NCBI GenBank assembly: GCA_017963165.1
Contig: JAGCTZ010000172.1
Span: 1 to 16,826 of the forward strand
Direction: 5' to 3'
Length of the DNA stretch: 16,826 bases
Origin: Treponema sp.
Lineage (GTDB): Bacteria; Spirochaetota; Spirochaetia; Treponematales; Treponemataceae
The translations under genes were made by a program, and so were the position numbers. How positions within the stretch are numbered: position 1 is the stretch's first letter; the number at the start of each line of letters is the position of its first letter. A model generated the notes under the pieces. The model had not been told where the DNA came from and ran no database searches. It saw only the letters and a program-made list of their open reading frames with translations. Of the stretch, positions 1-6,415 are shown in pieces.

Positions 1-162
1 ATGCGGCAAAAGCTCTTCATTCTCCTTTACAAGGATCTGTGTCCTTACAAAAAATGGCGAACTGATGCCTGGGTTCCGCTGAATTACTTCAGCGTATCAC
101 ATTACCGCTTGTTCGTTTACCTTTTTATCATGCCTCCTTTTAAGTATGCGGTTATTTTGTTA
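1..162. other. Left-edge region, no supported gene; probable leader of a leftward transcript
   Basis: No convincing gene is visible. Read leftwards from the promoter at 163-191, the RNA would carry a perfect Shine-Dalgarno sequence (AAAAGGAGGC, complement of 132-141) one base before ATG at 131, but that frame stops after four codons (M-I-K-R-stop). A 7-bp perfect hairpin follows (CGCTGAA, loop TTAC, TTCAGCG, 77-94), then a 5-bp hairpin AAGGA/TCCTT (31-46), then a second AAAGGAG (22-28) one base before ATG at 20, which opens a frame (M-K-S-F-C-R) running off the window. This could be a structured 5' leader of a gene to the left or a small RNA. I recognise no riboswitch class. The plus strand is open from 1 to 174 as 57 codons without a ribosome site and is not called. 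Confidence 0.3.
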
Positions 163-191
163 ATTATAAGGTAACAATTATTCACTGTAAA
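163..191 (-). promoter_or_regulatory. Sigma70-type promoter directed leftwards
   Basis: On the minus strand the sequence reads TTTACA (191-186), a 17-base spacer, then TATAAT (168-163). That is 5/6 and 6/6 agreement with the housekeeping consensus at optimal spacing. Transcription would start near 156 and leave the window to the left. It lies back to back with the leuS promoter. Confidence 0.6.
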
Positions 192-234
192 GTTTTTTTA
201 ATATCAATCACGGAAATAACTTTACTTATACGTA

Positions 235-263
235 TTTTCACTAATTTAATTTTTTACTATAAT
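235..263 (+). promoter_or_regulatory. Probable leuS promoter
   Basis: TTTTCA (235-240), a 17-base spacer and a perfect TATAAT (258-263), within AT-rich DNA 83 bases before leuS. The -35 box is weak. The predicted leader of about 75 bases contains a family-1 palindromic repeat copy. No T-box specifier stem or antiterminator consensus was found. Confidence 0.5.
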
Positions 264-286
264 AGTGACATTATTTTGAGATTCCC

Positions 287-320
287 GGGTCACCTTCGAC
301 AAGATCGGGGACCACAGGGG
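287..320 (+). repeat. Family-1 palindromic repeat, diverged copy in the leuS leader
   Basis: The core CTTCGACAAGATCGGG (294-309) differs from the family core CTTCGACAAGCTCAGG at a few bases. The flank GGGACCACAGGG continues to match the copy between trpE and trpGD when that one is read on its minus strand. It lies between the leuS promoter and its ribosome-binding site, so it would be transcribed as part of the leader. Confidence 0.65.
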
Positions 321-345
321 ATGACAAACAATAAGAGGTAGCATT

Positions 346-2898
346 ATGAGTAAGTATCCATTTGAACAAATCGAACCAAAATGGCAGAAGTATTGGGACG
401 AAAACAAAACTTTTAAGGTAACCGAGGATGAATCTGTTCCGGCCGAAAAACGCATGTATGTACTGGACATGTTCCCGTATCCAAGTGCTGCAGGCCTTCA
501 TGTTGGACACCCGGAAGGTTATACTGCAACAGATATTTACTGCCGCTACCTACGTATGAACGGATATAACGTTCTTCACCCTATGGGCTACGATGCCTTT
601 GGTCTTCCTGCAGAAAACTATGCAATCAAGACTGGAACTCACCCAAAAACAACAACAAACGCAAATATAGAACATTTTACTCAACAGATTAAATCTCTGG
701 GCTTCAGCTATGACTGGGACCGCTGCGTTTCTACCTGTGAACCAGATTATTATAAATGGACACAGTGGATTTTCCTGCAACTTTACAAAAAGGGACTCGC
801 TTACGAAGCACAGACTCCAATCAACTGGTGTCCTAGTTGTATGACTGGTCTTGCAAACGAGGAAGTTAAAGACGGAAAGTGTGACCGCTGTGGTGCAGAA
901 GTTACTCACAAAACAATCCGCCAGTGGATTTTGAAAATTACTGAATACGCAGACCGCCTTGATAATGATCTTGATGAACTTGACTGGCCTGAAAGCGTAA
1001 AGGCAATGCAGCATAACTGGATTGGAAAATCTACAGGTGCCGAAGTTGTATTTACAGTTGCCGACAAGGACGGAAAGCCTACAGACAACAAGCTTACAGT
1101 TTATACAACCCGCTGTGATACTTTGTTTGGTGCAACTTACATGGTTGTTAGTCCTGAACACAAAATTATTCCGGCAATCACAACACCTGAACAGGCTGAT
1201 GCCGTTAAGAAATATCAGGAAGAAGCTGCAAAGAAGTCTGATCTTGAACGTACAGACCTTGCAAAAGATAAAACTGGTGTATTCAGCGGAAGCTACGCAA
1301 TAAACCCTGTAAACGGAAAACTCATTCCAATCTGGATTGCAGACTATGTTTTGATTTCTTACGGGACCGGTGCAATTATGGCTGTACCTGCCCACGATGA
1401 CCGCGACTGGGAATTTGCAAAGAAGTTCAACCTGCCAATTATTGAAGTTCTCAAATCAGAAGTTGATGTTCAGCAGCAGGCATGGACAGAAGACGGAATC
1501 CACGTAAACTCAGAATTCCTTGACGGCTTGAACAAGCAGGATGCTATAAACAGAATGCTTGAATGGCTTACAGAAAAAGGTGTTGGTAAAAAGGCAATCA
1601 ACTATAAACTCCGCGACTGGATCTACAGCCGTCAGCGCTATTGGGGAGAACCAATTCCTTTAGTACATTGTCCAACTTGTGGTACAGTGCCTGTTCCGGA
1701 AGAAGAACTTCCTCTCACTTTGCCAGAGGTTAAAACTTACCAGCCAACTGGTACCGGCGAAAGCCCTCTTGCTGCAATTGACTCTTGGGTAAACTGCAAG
1801 TGTCCAAAATGTGGCGGTGCTGCAAAGCGCGAAACAAATACAATGCCTCAGTGGGGCGGAAGCTGCTGGTATTACCTGCGCTATCTTGACCCTCACAACG
1901 ACAAGCAGTTCTGTGCTCCAGATAAAGAAAAATACTGGATGCCTGTAGACCTTTACATTGGTGGTGCTGAACACGCAGTACTTCACCTGCTCTACGCACG
2001 CTTCTGGCACAAGGTTTTGTATGATATTGGTGTAGTTTCTACAAAAGAGCCTTTCCAGCGTCTTATTAATCAGGGCATGATTACCTCATTTGCCTTCCAG
2101 CGCAAGAATAAAACTCTTGTTCCTGTTGATGAAGTTGAACAGCGCGACGACGGAAAATATATTGAAAAAGCAACCGGCGAAGAGCTTGAACAGATTGTTG
2201 CAAAGATGTCTAAGTCTTTGAAAAACGTAGTAAACCCTGATGATGAAATTAAAGCATACGGTGCAGACTCTGTCCGCATGTATGAAATGTTCATGGGACC
2301 TCTTACAATGAGTAAGCCTTGGGCAACACAGGGAATTGTCGGAATCCACCGCTTCCTTGAAAAGGTATGGGCTGTAAGCGAAAAGCCTATGAGCGACATT
2401 GATATCACAGGCAAGCTCGAAGACAAGGCTTTGCTCAGCGCACGCAAGACCTTTGCTCAGACAATCAAAAAGGTAACTGATGATACAGCAACATTAAACT
2501 TCAACACTGCAATAAGCCAGATGATGATTTTCATCAACGAAGTTTCTAAGCTGCCTGAAGTTCCAAAGGCTATGTGGAGCGACTTTGTAAAGGTTCTTTC
2601 ACCATACGCACCACACCTTGGCGAAGAACTCTGGCAGAAGCTTGGTAACAACAAGACAATTGCTTACGAAGCATGGCCAACAGTAAATGCCGAATTTGCA
2701 AAGGACGATGAAGTTCAGATTGTAGTAATGGTAAACGGCAAGCTCCGCGACAAGTTCATGGCAGCTCCGAATACCGACCAGGAAGAACTTAAAGCAAAAG
2801 CATTTACTCTGGATGGTGTAAAGAAGTTTACAGATGGACATGAAGTTGTAAAGACGATTGTGGTGCCTAATAAACTGGTTAATATTGTTGTGAAATAA
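346..2898 (+). CDS. leuS: Leucyl-tRNA synthetase
   Basis: Cytosolic class Ia synthetase that charges tRNA-Leu with leucine using ATP. The 850-residue length is normal for bacterial LeuRS. The HIGH signature is HVGH at 52-55 and the KMSKS loop is at 620-624. The CP1 editing domain, which hydrolyses mischarged tRNA, shows the threonine-rich [12 protein letters not shown] from 254 (most LeuRS have TTRPDT) and AHDDRD at 349-354 with the conserved aspartates. Two four-cysteine knuckles are seen: C162/C165/C179/C182 and C442/C445/C486/C489. The C-terminal anticodon-binding and small C-terminal domains are complete. ATG 346 follows AGAGG (334-338) at good spacing. The gene appears monocistronic: its own promoter is upstream, and a hairpin repeat and a strong terminator follow. 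Confidence 0.97.
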   Translation: MSKYPFEQIEPKWQKYWDENKTFKVTEDESVPAEKRMYVLDMFPYPSAAGLHVGHPEGYTATDIYCRYLRMNGYNVLHPMGYDAFGLPAENYAIKTGTHPKTTTNANIEHFTQQIKSLGFSYDWDRCVSTCEPDYYKWTQWIFLQLYKKGLAYEAQTPINWCPSCMTGLANEEVKDGKCDRCGAEVTHKTIRQWILKITEYADRLDNDLDELDWPESVKAMQHNWIGKSTGAEVVFTVADKDGKPTDNKLTVYTTRCDTLFGATYMVVSPEHKIIPAITTPEQADAVKKYQEEAAKKSDLERTDLAKDKTGVFSGSYAINPVNGKLIPIWIADYVLISYGTGAIMAVPAHDDRDWEFAKKFNLPIIEVLKSEVDVQQQAWTEDGIHVNSEFLDGLNKQDAINRMLEWLTEKGVGKKAINYKLRDWIYSRQRYWGEPIPLVHCPTCGTVPVPEEELPLTLPEVKTYQPTGTGESPLAAIDSWVNCKCPKCGGAAKRETNTMPQWGGSCWYYLRYLDPHNDKQFCAPDKEKYWMPVDLYIGGAEHAVLHLLYARFWHKVLYDIGVVSTKEPFQRLINQGMITSFAFQRKNKTLVPVDEVEQRDDGKYIEKATGEELEQIVAKMSKSLKNVVNPDDEIKAYGADSVRMYEMFMGPLTMSKPWATQGIVGIHRFLEKVWAVSEKPMSDIDITGKLEDKALLSARKTFAQTIKKVTDDTATLNFNTAISQMMIFINEVSKLPEVPKAMWSDFVKVLSPYAPHLGEELWQKLGNNKTIAYEAWPTVNAEFAKDDEVQIVVMVNGKLRDKFMAAPNTDQEELKAKAFTLDGVKKFTDGHEVVKTIVVPNKLVNIVVK

Positions 2899-2969
2899 TG
2901 TGTAAGGCCGCTGGCGGCCGGTGTTCAATAGCAGACCGTTAAAAAAACGCACTGCGTTTTTTAGGTCTA
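2899..2969 (+). repeat. Family-3 stop-codon-anchored hairpin element, copy 1
   Basis: Starts at the base immediately after the leuS TAA with TGTGTAAGGCCGCTGG, forming a GGCCG/CGGCC hairpin (2906-2919). After a linker comes a second stem: outer arms AGACC (2933-2937) and GGTCT (2964-2968), an asymmetric GTT/A internal loop, then AAAAAACGC (2942-2950) pairing with GCGTTTTTT (2954-2962). The run of T after the inner stem could give intrinsic termination. The copy after trpB keeps the same fold with different paired bases. Confidence 0.8.
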
Positions 2970-3001
2970 CAACATATCATAAGATGTGGCAATCTACATA
3001 C

Positions 3002-3050
3002 AAAAAAGCCCTTCGACAAGCTCAGGAACCGCCTGTCGAAGGGCTTTTTT
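3002..3050. terminator. Strong bidirectional intrinsic terminator built on a family-1 repeat
   Basis: A perfect 17-bp stem: 3002-3018 (AAAAAAGCCCTTCGACA) pairs with 3034-3050, around a 15-base loop. Six A before and six T after make it terminator-like on both strands. The left arm plus loop contains the family-1 core CTTCGACAAGCTCAGG (3011-3026). It separates leuS from the trp promoter. Confidence 0.85.
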
Positions 3051-3085
3051 ATATCCAGCCCCAAATATAACAACTTATTATATTT

Positions 3086-3103
3086 GTTACTATTGACAGA
3101 AAC
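3086..3103 (+). promoter_or_regulatory. Putative trp operator O1 (over the -35 box)
   Basis: GTTACTATTGACAGAAAC, the inverted copy of an 18-bp motif with half-sites GTTwCT and AGwAAC around six bases. It contains the whole TTGACA box of the trpE promoter, so a bound protein would block RNA polymerase. The other two copies share GTTTCT-N4-ATAGTAAC when this one is read on the minus strand. Confidence 0.6.
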
Positions 3104-3121
3104 ACTTATATACATTATGTT
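3093..3121 (+). promoter_or_regulatory. trp operon promoter
   Basis: Perfect TTGACA (3093-3098), 17-base spacer, TATGTT (3116-3121). Predicted start is near 3128, giving a leader of about 60 bases before trpE. The leader has no ATG-initiated peptide and no tryptophan codon run, so classical peptide attenuation is unlikely. Repressor control through the overlapping dyads is the better reading. Confidence 0.65.
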
Positions 3122-3136
3122 TCTCTGTATAGTAAC
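3119..3136 (+). promoter_or_regulatory. Putative trp operator O2 (-10 to start site)
   Basis: GTTTCTCTGTATAGTAAC, the second copy of the 18-bp dyad. It overlaps the last bases of the -10 box and the predicted transcription start. It begins 33 bp after O1 (about three helical turns). Confidence 0.6.
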
Positions 3137-3138
3137 AC

Positions 3139-3156
3139 GTTTCTATAAATAGTAAC
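3139..3156 (+). promoter_or_regulatory. Putative trp operator O3 (in the leader)
   Basis: GTTTCTATAAATAGTAAC, the third copy. It is a direct repeat of O2 at 20 bp (about two turns), and the repeat continues into the flank (ACACG versus CGCG-like bases). It lies downstream of the predicted start, where a bound repressor could add a roadblock. Confidence 0.55.
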
Positions 3157-3187
3157 GCGCTGCTAAAATCATTCAGAGAGGAAAAAG

Positions 3188-4648
3188 ATGAACAAAAGAA
3201 CAGACTTTACATATAAATGCGTTTCTAACTCGCGATACACACCTTATCATCTTGCAAAAAAAATCGGGGCCAAAGCAATTTTAGAATCGGCTAGTTTTGC
3301 AAAGGGTCGGGAACGCTATTCAATTTTGATGACAGAAGAAGCCTTCAAAATCAAGCAGGATGAAGAAAAAATCTCGCTCATTATAAACGGTACAGAAAAG
3401 CCTTTTGATATGTATGCCGCAATGCAGGGAGAAAAAAGCCTTGATGCCCTTGGACGAGAGAAAACTCCCGATATCCTTGATGCACTTCTTTATATTGCAA
3501 GCGAAAATGTTTTACCACCTGGAAGACCTCTTAATGACCTTCCCCTTCCAGCCAGCGGCCTTGGATACTTAAGTTACGAGTTTGCAAAACGCTGCGACAA
3601 CATCAGTTTTTTTGAACAAAAAGATGAGCTTAATATCCCTGAAAGTCTTTTTATTGTAGGCCACATCTACATCATTTTTGACCACTTCACAGAGAAGATC
3701 CACATTTTTGGCCTCAACTACAATGAGCACGAAATAGACCTGAGCACCACTATGGAAAAAATCCTTAAGCGCATGAATGACATGGACTTCTCCTACGTCG
3801 AAGAAGAAAATCAGACTTTCAAATACAAAATGCTTACCGACCAGGAAGAATCAAAATCCGAATACATCAAAAAGGTAACAGAACTTAAAAAACACATTAT
3901 TGCCGGAGATCTTATACAAGCCGTTCCAAGCCGCCGTGTCCAGATTGAATGCGAAGCCGAAGCCCTTGCTGTTTATGGAAAGCTCCGCAAAGTAAATCCT
4001 TCCCCATATCTTTTTTATATTGATTTTGGAGATTTTCAATTTACAGGAGCCTCACCGGAAAGTCTTGTACGTGTACGCAATGGAAAAGCAATTATTCATC
4101 CAATTGCTGGAACAACCCGCCGCGGAAAATCAGAAGCCGAAGATGAAAAACTTAAAATTGAACTTCGCAATAATCCAAAGGAACAGGCAGAACACCTTAT
4201 GCTTGTAGATTTGGCCCGCAATGATCTTGGACGTGTTTGTGAGCGTGGCAGCGTAGAAGTTACCCAATATATGGAATGCGAGCTTTTCAGTCACGTAATT
4301 CATCTTGTAAGTACAACAGAAGGAAAAGTTGCAAAGGGTGTAAAACCTATTCAGGTTCTTCGTGCCTCCTTCCCTGCCGGAACAGTAAGCGGAGCACCAA
4401 AAATCAGTGCCATGCAAATCTTAAGCAAGCTTGAAAAAACAAAGCGCCGCTTTTATGCAGGAGCAGTAGGTTACATTCAGCCAAACGGTGACCTTGATTT
4501 TTGTATTTCAATCCGCTGTGCCTTGCGTCAGGGAAATGTCTGGAACCTTCAGGCTGGTGGCGGCATCGTATATGATTCCGAACCGGAAAGAGAGTTTACC
4601 GAAACCTGCGAAAAATTAGGGGCATTAATTGATACTTTAACAAAATAG
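3188..4648 (+). CDS. trpE: Anthranilate synthase component I
   Basis: Chorismate-binding subunit that makes anthranilate from chorismate, using ammonia supplied by the TrpG domain encoded next door. The length, 486 residues, is typical. The N-terminal half carries the ILES-type element (31-34, then GRERYSIL from 40), and NPSPY lies at 270-274; in characterised TrpE proteins these form the tryptophan feedback site, so allosteric inhibition is likely. Chorismate-fold motifs follow in order: HPIAGTTRRG (304-313), LVDLARNDLG (339-348), SFPAGTVSGAPK (394-405), FYAGAVGY (422-429) and QAGGGIV with EREFTETCEK near the end. ATG 3188 is preceded by AGAGAGGA at good spacing. First gene of the trp operon, under three putative operators. 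An aminodeoxychorismate synthase (PabB) is the alternative, made unlikely by the trp neighbours. Confidence 0.96.
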   Translation: MNKRTDFTYKCVSNSRYTPYHLAKKIGAKAILESASFAKGRERYSILMTEEAFKIKQDEEKISLIINGTEKPFDMYAAMQGEKSLDALGREKTPDILDALLYIASENVLPPGRPLNDLPLPASGLGYLSYEFAKRCDNISFFEQKDELNIPESLFIVGHIYIIFDHFTEKIHIFGLNYNEHEIDLSTTMEKILKRMNDMDFSYVEEENQTFKYKMLTDQEESKSEYIKKVTELKKHIIAGDLIQAVPSRRVQIECEAEALAVYGKLRKVNPSPYLFYIDFGDFQFTGASPESLVRVRNGKAIIHPIAGTTRRGKSEAEDEKLKIELRNNPKEQAEHLMLVDLARNDLGRVCERGSVEVTQYMECELFSHVIHLVSTTEGKVAKGVKPIQVLRASFPAGTVSGAPKISAMQILSKLEKTKRRFYAGAVGYIQPNGDLDFCISIRCALRQGNVWNLQAGGGIVYDSEPEREFTETCEKLGALIDTLTK

Positions 4649-4654
4649 AAAAGC

Positions 4655-4695
4655 GGTCCCTGTGGTCCCTGAGCTTGTCGAAGGGGTCGATGGAC
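4655..4695 (-). repeat. Family-1 palindromic repeat between trpE and trpGD
   Basis: On the minus strand the core CTTCGACAAGCTCAGG (4683-4668) is followed by GACCACAGGGACC, matching the leuS leader copy. Further inverted pairs exist (GGTCC...GGACC). It fills most of the 69-base trpE-trpGD gap, stopping just before the trpGD ribosome-binding site AAAGGAG. Confidence 0.8.
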
Positions 4696-4717
4696 CAATG
4701 ACAAAAGGAGAAAAAAT

Positions 4718-6328
4718 ATGATACTTGTAATTGATAACTACGACAGTTTTACATTTAATGTTGTGCAGGCACTTGAATGTGCTACAAAAGAAGAAATTAA
4801 GGTTGTAAGAAACGACGAGGTAAGTCTGAAGCAGCTTGCCGCAATGCAGCCTTCAAAGCTCATTGTTTCACCGGGTCCCGGAAATCCAACAAGCGCAGGA
4901 ATAAGCATTGAAGCCATCAAATATTTTGCAGGAAAAATTCCTATTCTTGGAATCTGTCTTGGACATCAAGCAATTGGAGAAGCCTTTGGTGCAAAAATCG
5001 TTGGTGCAAAATTCATCAAACACGGAATTGTAGAAGACATAGACTTAGACGGACGCGGCATTTTCAGAACAATAGGCAGATCTGCAAAGTTTACCCGCTA
5101 TCATTCTCTGGTGATTGAAGAAGCCAGCCTTTCAAGCGATTTTGAAATTACAGCCCGAGCCAAAGACGGAGACATCATGGGAATCCGCCATAAGACAATG
5201 CCAATAGAAGGAGTTCAGTTCCACCCCGAAAGCATTGCAAGCTCATACTGTCAGGAGCTTTTCAAGGCCTTCTTAAATTACAGACGCGATAACCTTCCTG
5301 TAGCCGATTACCTGCGTCAGATTATTGACGAGAAAAAACCTTTGAGTCGTGAACAGGCCGCCTTCTTTATGGAAAACCTCACCGACGGAACAATGGACGA
5401 AAAAGCAACCGCCGCAATTCTTACCGCCATGTCTGCCCGTGGACTTCCTACAGCAGAAGAAATGGCCGGTTGCGCAGAAGCCCTGCTTAAGAAAAAGACC
5501 CCTCTTCCAATTGCAGCTAACGGACTTGCAGAAATTGTTGGAACAGGCGGTGATGGAAAAGGAAGCTTTAATATTTCATCCTTGTCTGCCCTTGTTGCTG
5601 CCAGCTGTGGTCAGCCGGTTGCAAAACACGGAAACAGAGCAGTTTCTTCAAAAAGTGGTGCCGCAGATTTCTTTGAAAATCTTGGAATTAAAATTATGGC
5701 CGAGCCGGAAAAAACAGCAGAGCTTGTTACAAAAACAGGCTTTGGCTTTTTGATGGCACCTGTATATCACTCGGCAATGCGTTTTGCAGCCCCTGTTAGA
5801 AAAGCCCTTGGAATTAAGACAATCTTTAATGTGCTTGGTCCTCTCTTAAATCCCGCCGGGGCTGAATACGAAGTTCTTGGCGTTTACAATGCAGACTTAA
5901 TGCCGGATTATGCCAGAGCCGCCAAAGCCCTTGGTGCCAAACGCGTAATGGTAATTCACAGCCGAGATGGTTTTGATGAAATTTCTCCCTGCGAGCCAAC
6001 AGACGTTTTCCAGATTAATGAAGATGGAAGAGAATATCACTATGTAATTGATCCAAGCAAATTTGGAATTGCCAATGTAAAAGCCGAAGAGCTGGAGGGT
6101 GGAAACGGTGCCGACAATGCCCGCCTTGCAATTGATGTTTTGAATGGAAAAGGCCGTTCAACAATTCGTGCTGCAATCGGCTTGAATGCGGGCTCCCTTC
6201 TTTATTTGTGCGGAAAGGCAAAAACTCTTAAAGAAGGCTACGATATGGCGCTTCAGGCTTTGGACAGCGGAAAGTCTCTTGCCAAGCTCCAGGAAATCCA
6301 GAAAGTAAGTGAAGAGTTAGCGGCTTAA
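4718..6328 (+). CDS. trpGD: Fused anthranilate synthase glutaminase / anthranilate phosphoribosyltransferase
   Basis: Bifunctional protein of 536 residues. Residues 1 to about 190 are a class I glutamine amidotransferase (TrpG): DNYDSFTFN near the start, SPGPGNP (51-57), catalytic C80 in LGICLGHQ, and the H169/E171 pair in QFHPES. It feeds ammonia to TrpE. From about 195 the protein is TrpD, which joins anthranilate to PRPP: GTGGDGKGSFN (275-285), KHGNRAVSSKSG (303-314) and NVLGPLLNPAG (371-381). All catalytic signatures are intact in both halves, which are joined by a short linker with no extra domain. TrpG-TrpD fusions are known in other bacteria, including E. coli. ATG 4718 follows AAAGGAG at seven bases. 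Second gene of the operon. Confidence 0.96.
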   Translation: MILVIDNYDSFTFNVVQALECATKEEIKVVRNDEVSLKQLAAMQPSKLIVSPGPGNPTSAGISIEAIKYFAGKIPILGICLGHQAIGEAFGAKIVGAKFIKHGIVEDIDLDGRGIFRTIGRSAKFTRYHSLVIEEASLSSDFEITARAKDGDIMGIRHKTMPIEGVQFHPESIASSYCQELFKAFLNYRRDNLPVADYLRQIIDEKKPLSREQAAFFMENLTDGTMDEKATAAILTAMSARGLPTAEEMAGCAEALLKKKTPLPIAANGLAEIVGTGGDGKGSFNISSLSALVAASCGQPVAKHGNRAVSSKSGAADFFENLGIKIMAEPEKTAELVTKTGFGFLMAPVYHSAMRFAAPVRKALGIKTIFNVLGPLLNPAGAEYEVLGVYNADLMPDYARAAKALGAKRVMVIHSRDGFDEISPCEPTDVFQINEDGREYHYVIDPSKFGIANVKAEELEGGNGADNARLAIDVLNGKGRSTIRAAIGLNAGSLLYLCGKAKTLKEGYDMALQALDSGKSLAKLQEIQKVSEELAA

Positions 6329-6331
6329 GGA

Positions 6332-6405
6332 GGGGTAGGTCTCCCCCTCGCCCGCACTGCGTTGCGGTCTACCCCCTCTAGCGGGGACACCCCGCAACGC
6401 CCCGA
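6332..6405 (+). repeat. Family-2 GC-rich triple-hairpin repeat, copy A (trpGD-trpCF junction)
   Basis: Much richer in GC than its surroundings. Visible pairings: GGGG/CCCC at the left, CCGCA/TGCGG around CTGCGT (6352-6367), and GCGGGG-ACA-CCCCGC (6381-6395). An alternative 9-bp pairing GCGTTGCGG/CCGCAACGC competes with the last two. Copy B at 14638-14714 matches over the full length in the same orientation. The unit begins about four bases after the trpGD stop and ends just before the trpCF ribosome-binding site. Confidence 0.8.
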
Positions 6406-6415
6406 TGGAGTTTTT

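Noticed and set aside
77..94. tRNA anticodon arm at the left edge
   Set aside because: The loop cannot be made seven bases with a five-base stem, and no acceptor or T-arm sequence is found around it.
1..174. 57-codon plus-strand open frame beginning at the first base
   Set aside because: No upstream sequence to judge a start, no recognisable product, and its end overlaps the strong leftward promoter.
264..345. T-box leader for leuS
   Set aside because: No AGGGTGGNACCGCG antiterminator block or specifier stem; the GGGACC-like stretch belongs to the family-1 repeat.
550..1395. Open frame of 281 codons on the minus strand inside leuS
   Set aside because: Fully antisense to a well-supported gene, has no ribosome-binding site, and encodes a Cys/Phe-rich sequence with no recognisable domain; a shadow of leuS codon bias.
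3128..3187. Peptide attenuator for the trp operon
   Set aside because: No start codon, no tryptophan codons and no terminator hairpin in the short leader.
6362..6415. Upstream ATG for trpCF
   Set aside because: Lies inside the GC-rich repeat with no Shine-Dalgarno site; the extra 18 residues do not resemble TrpC. ATG 6416 has GGAG at five bases.
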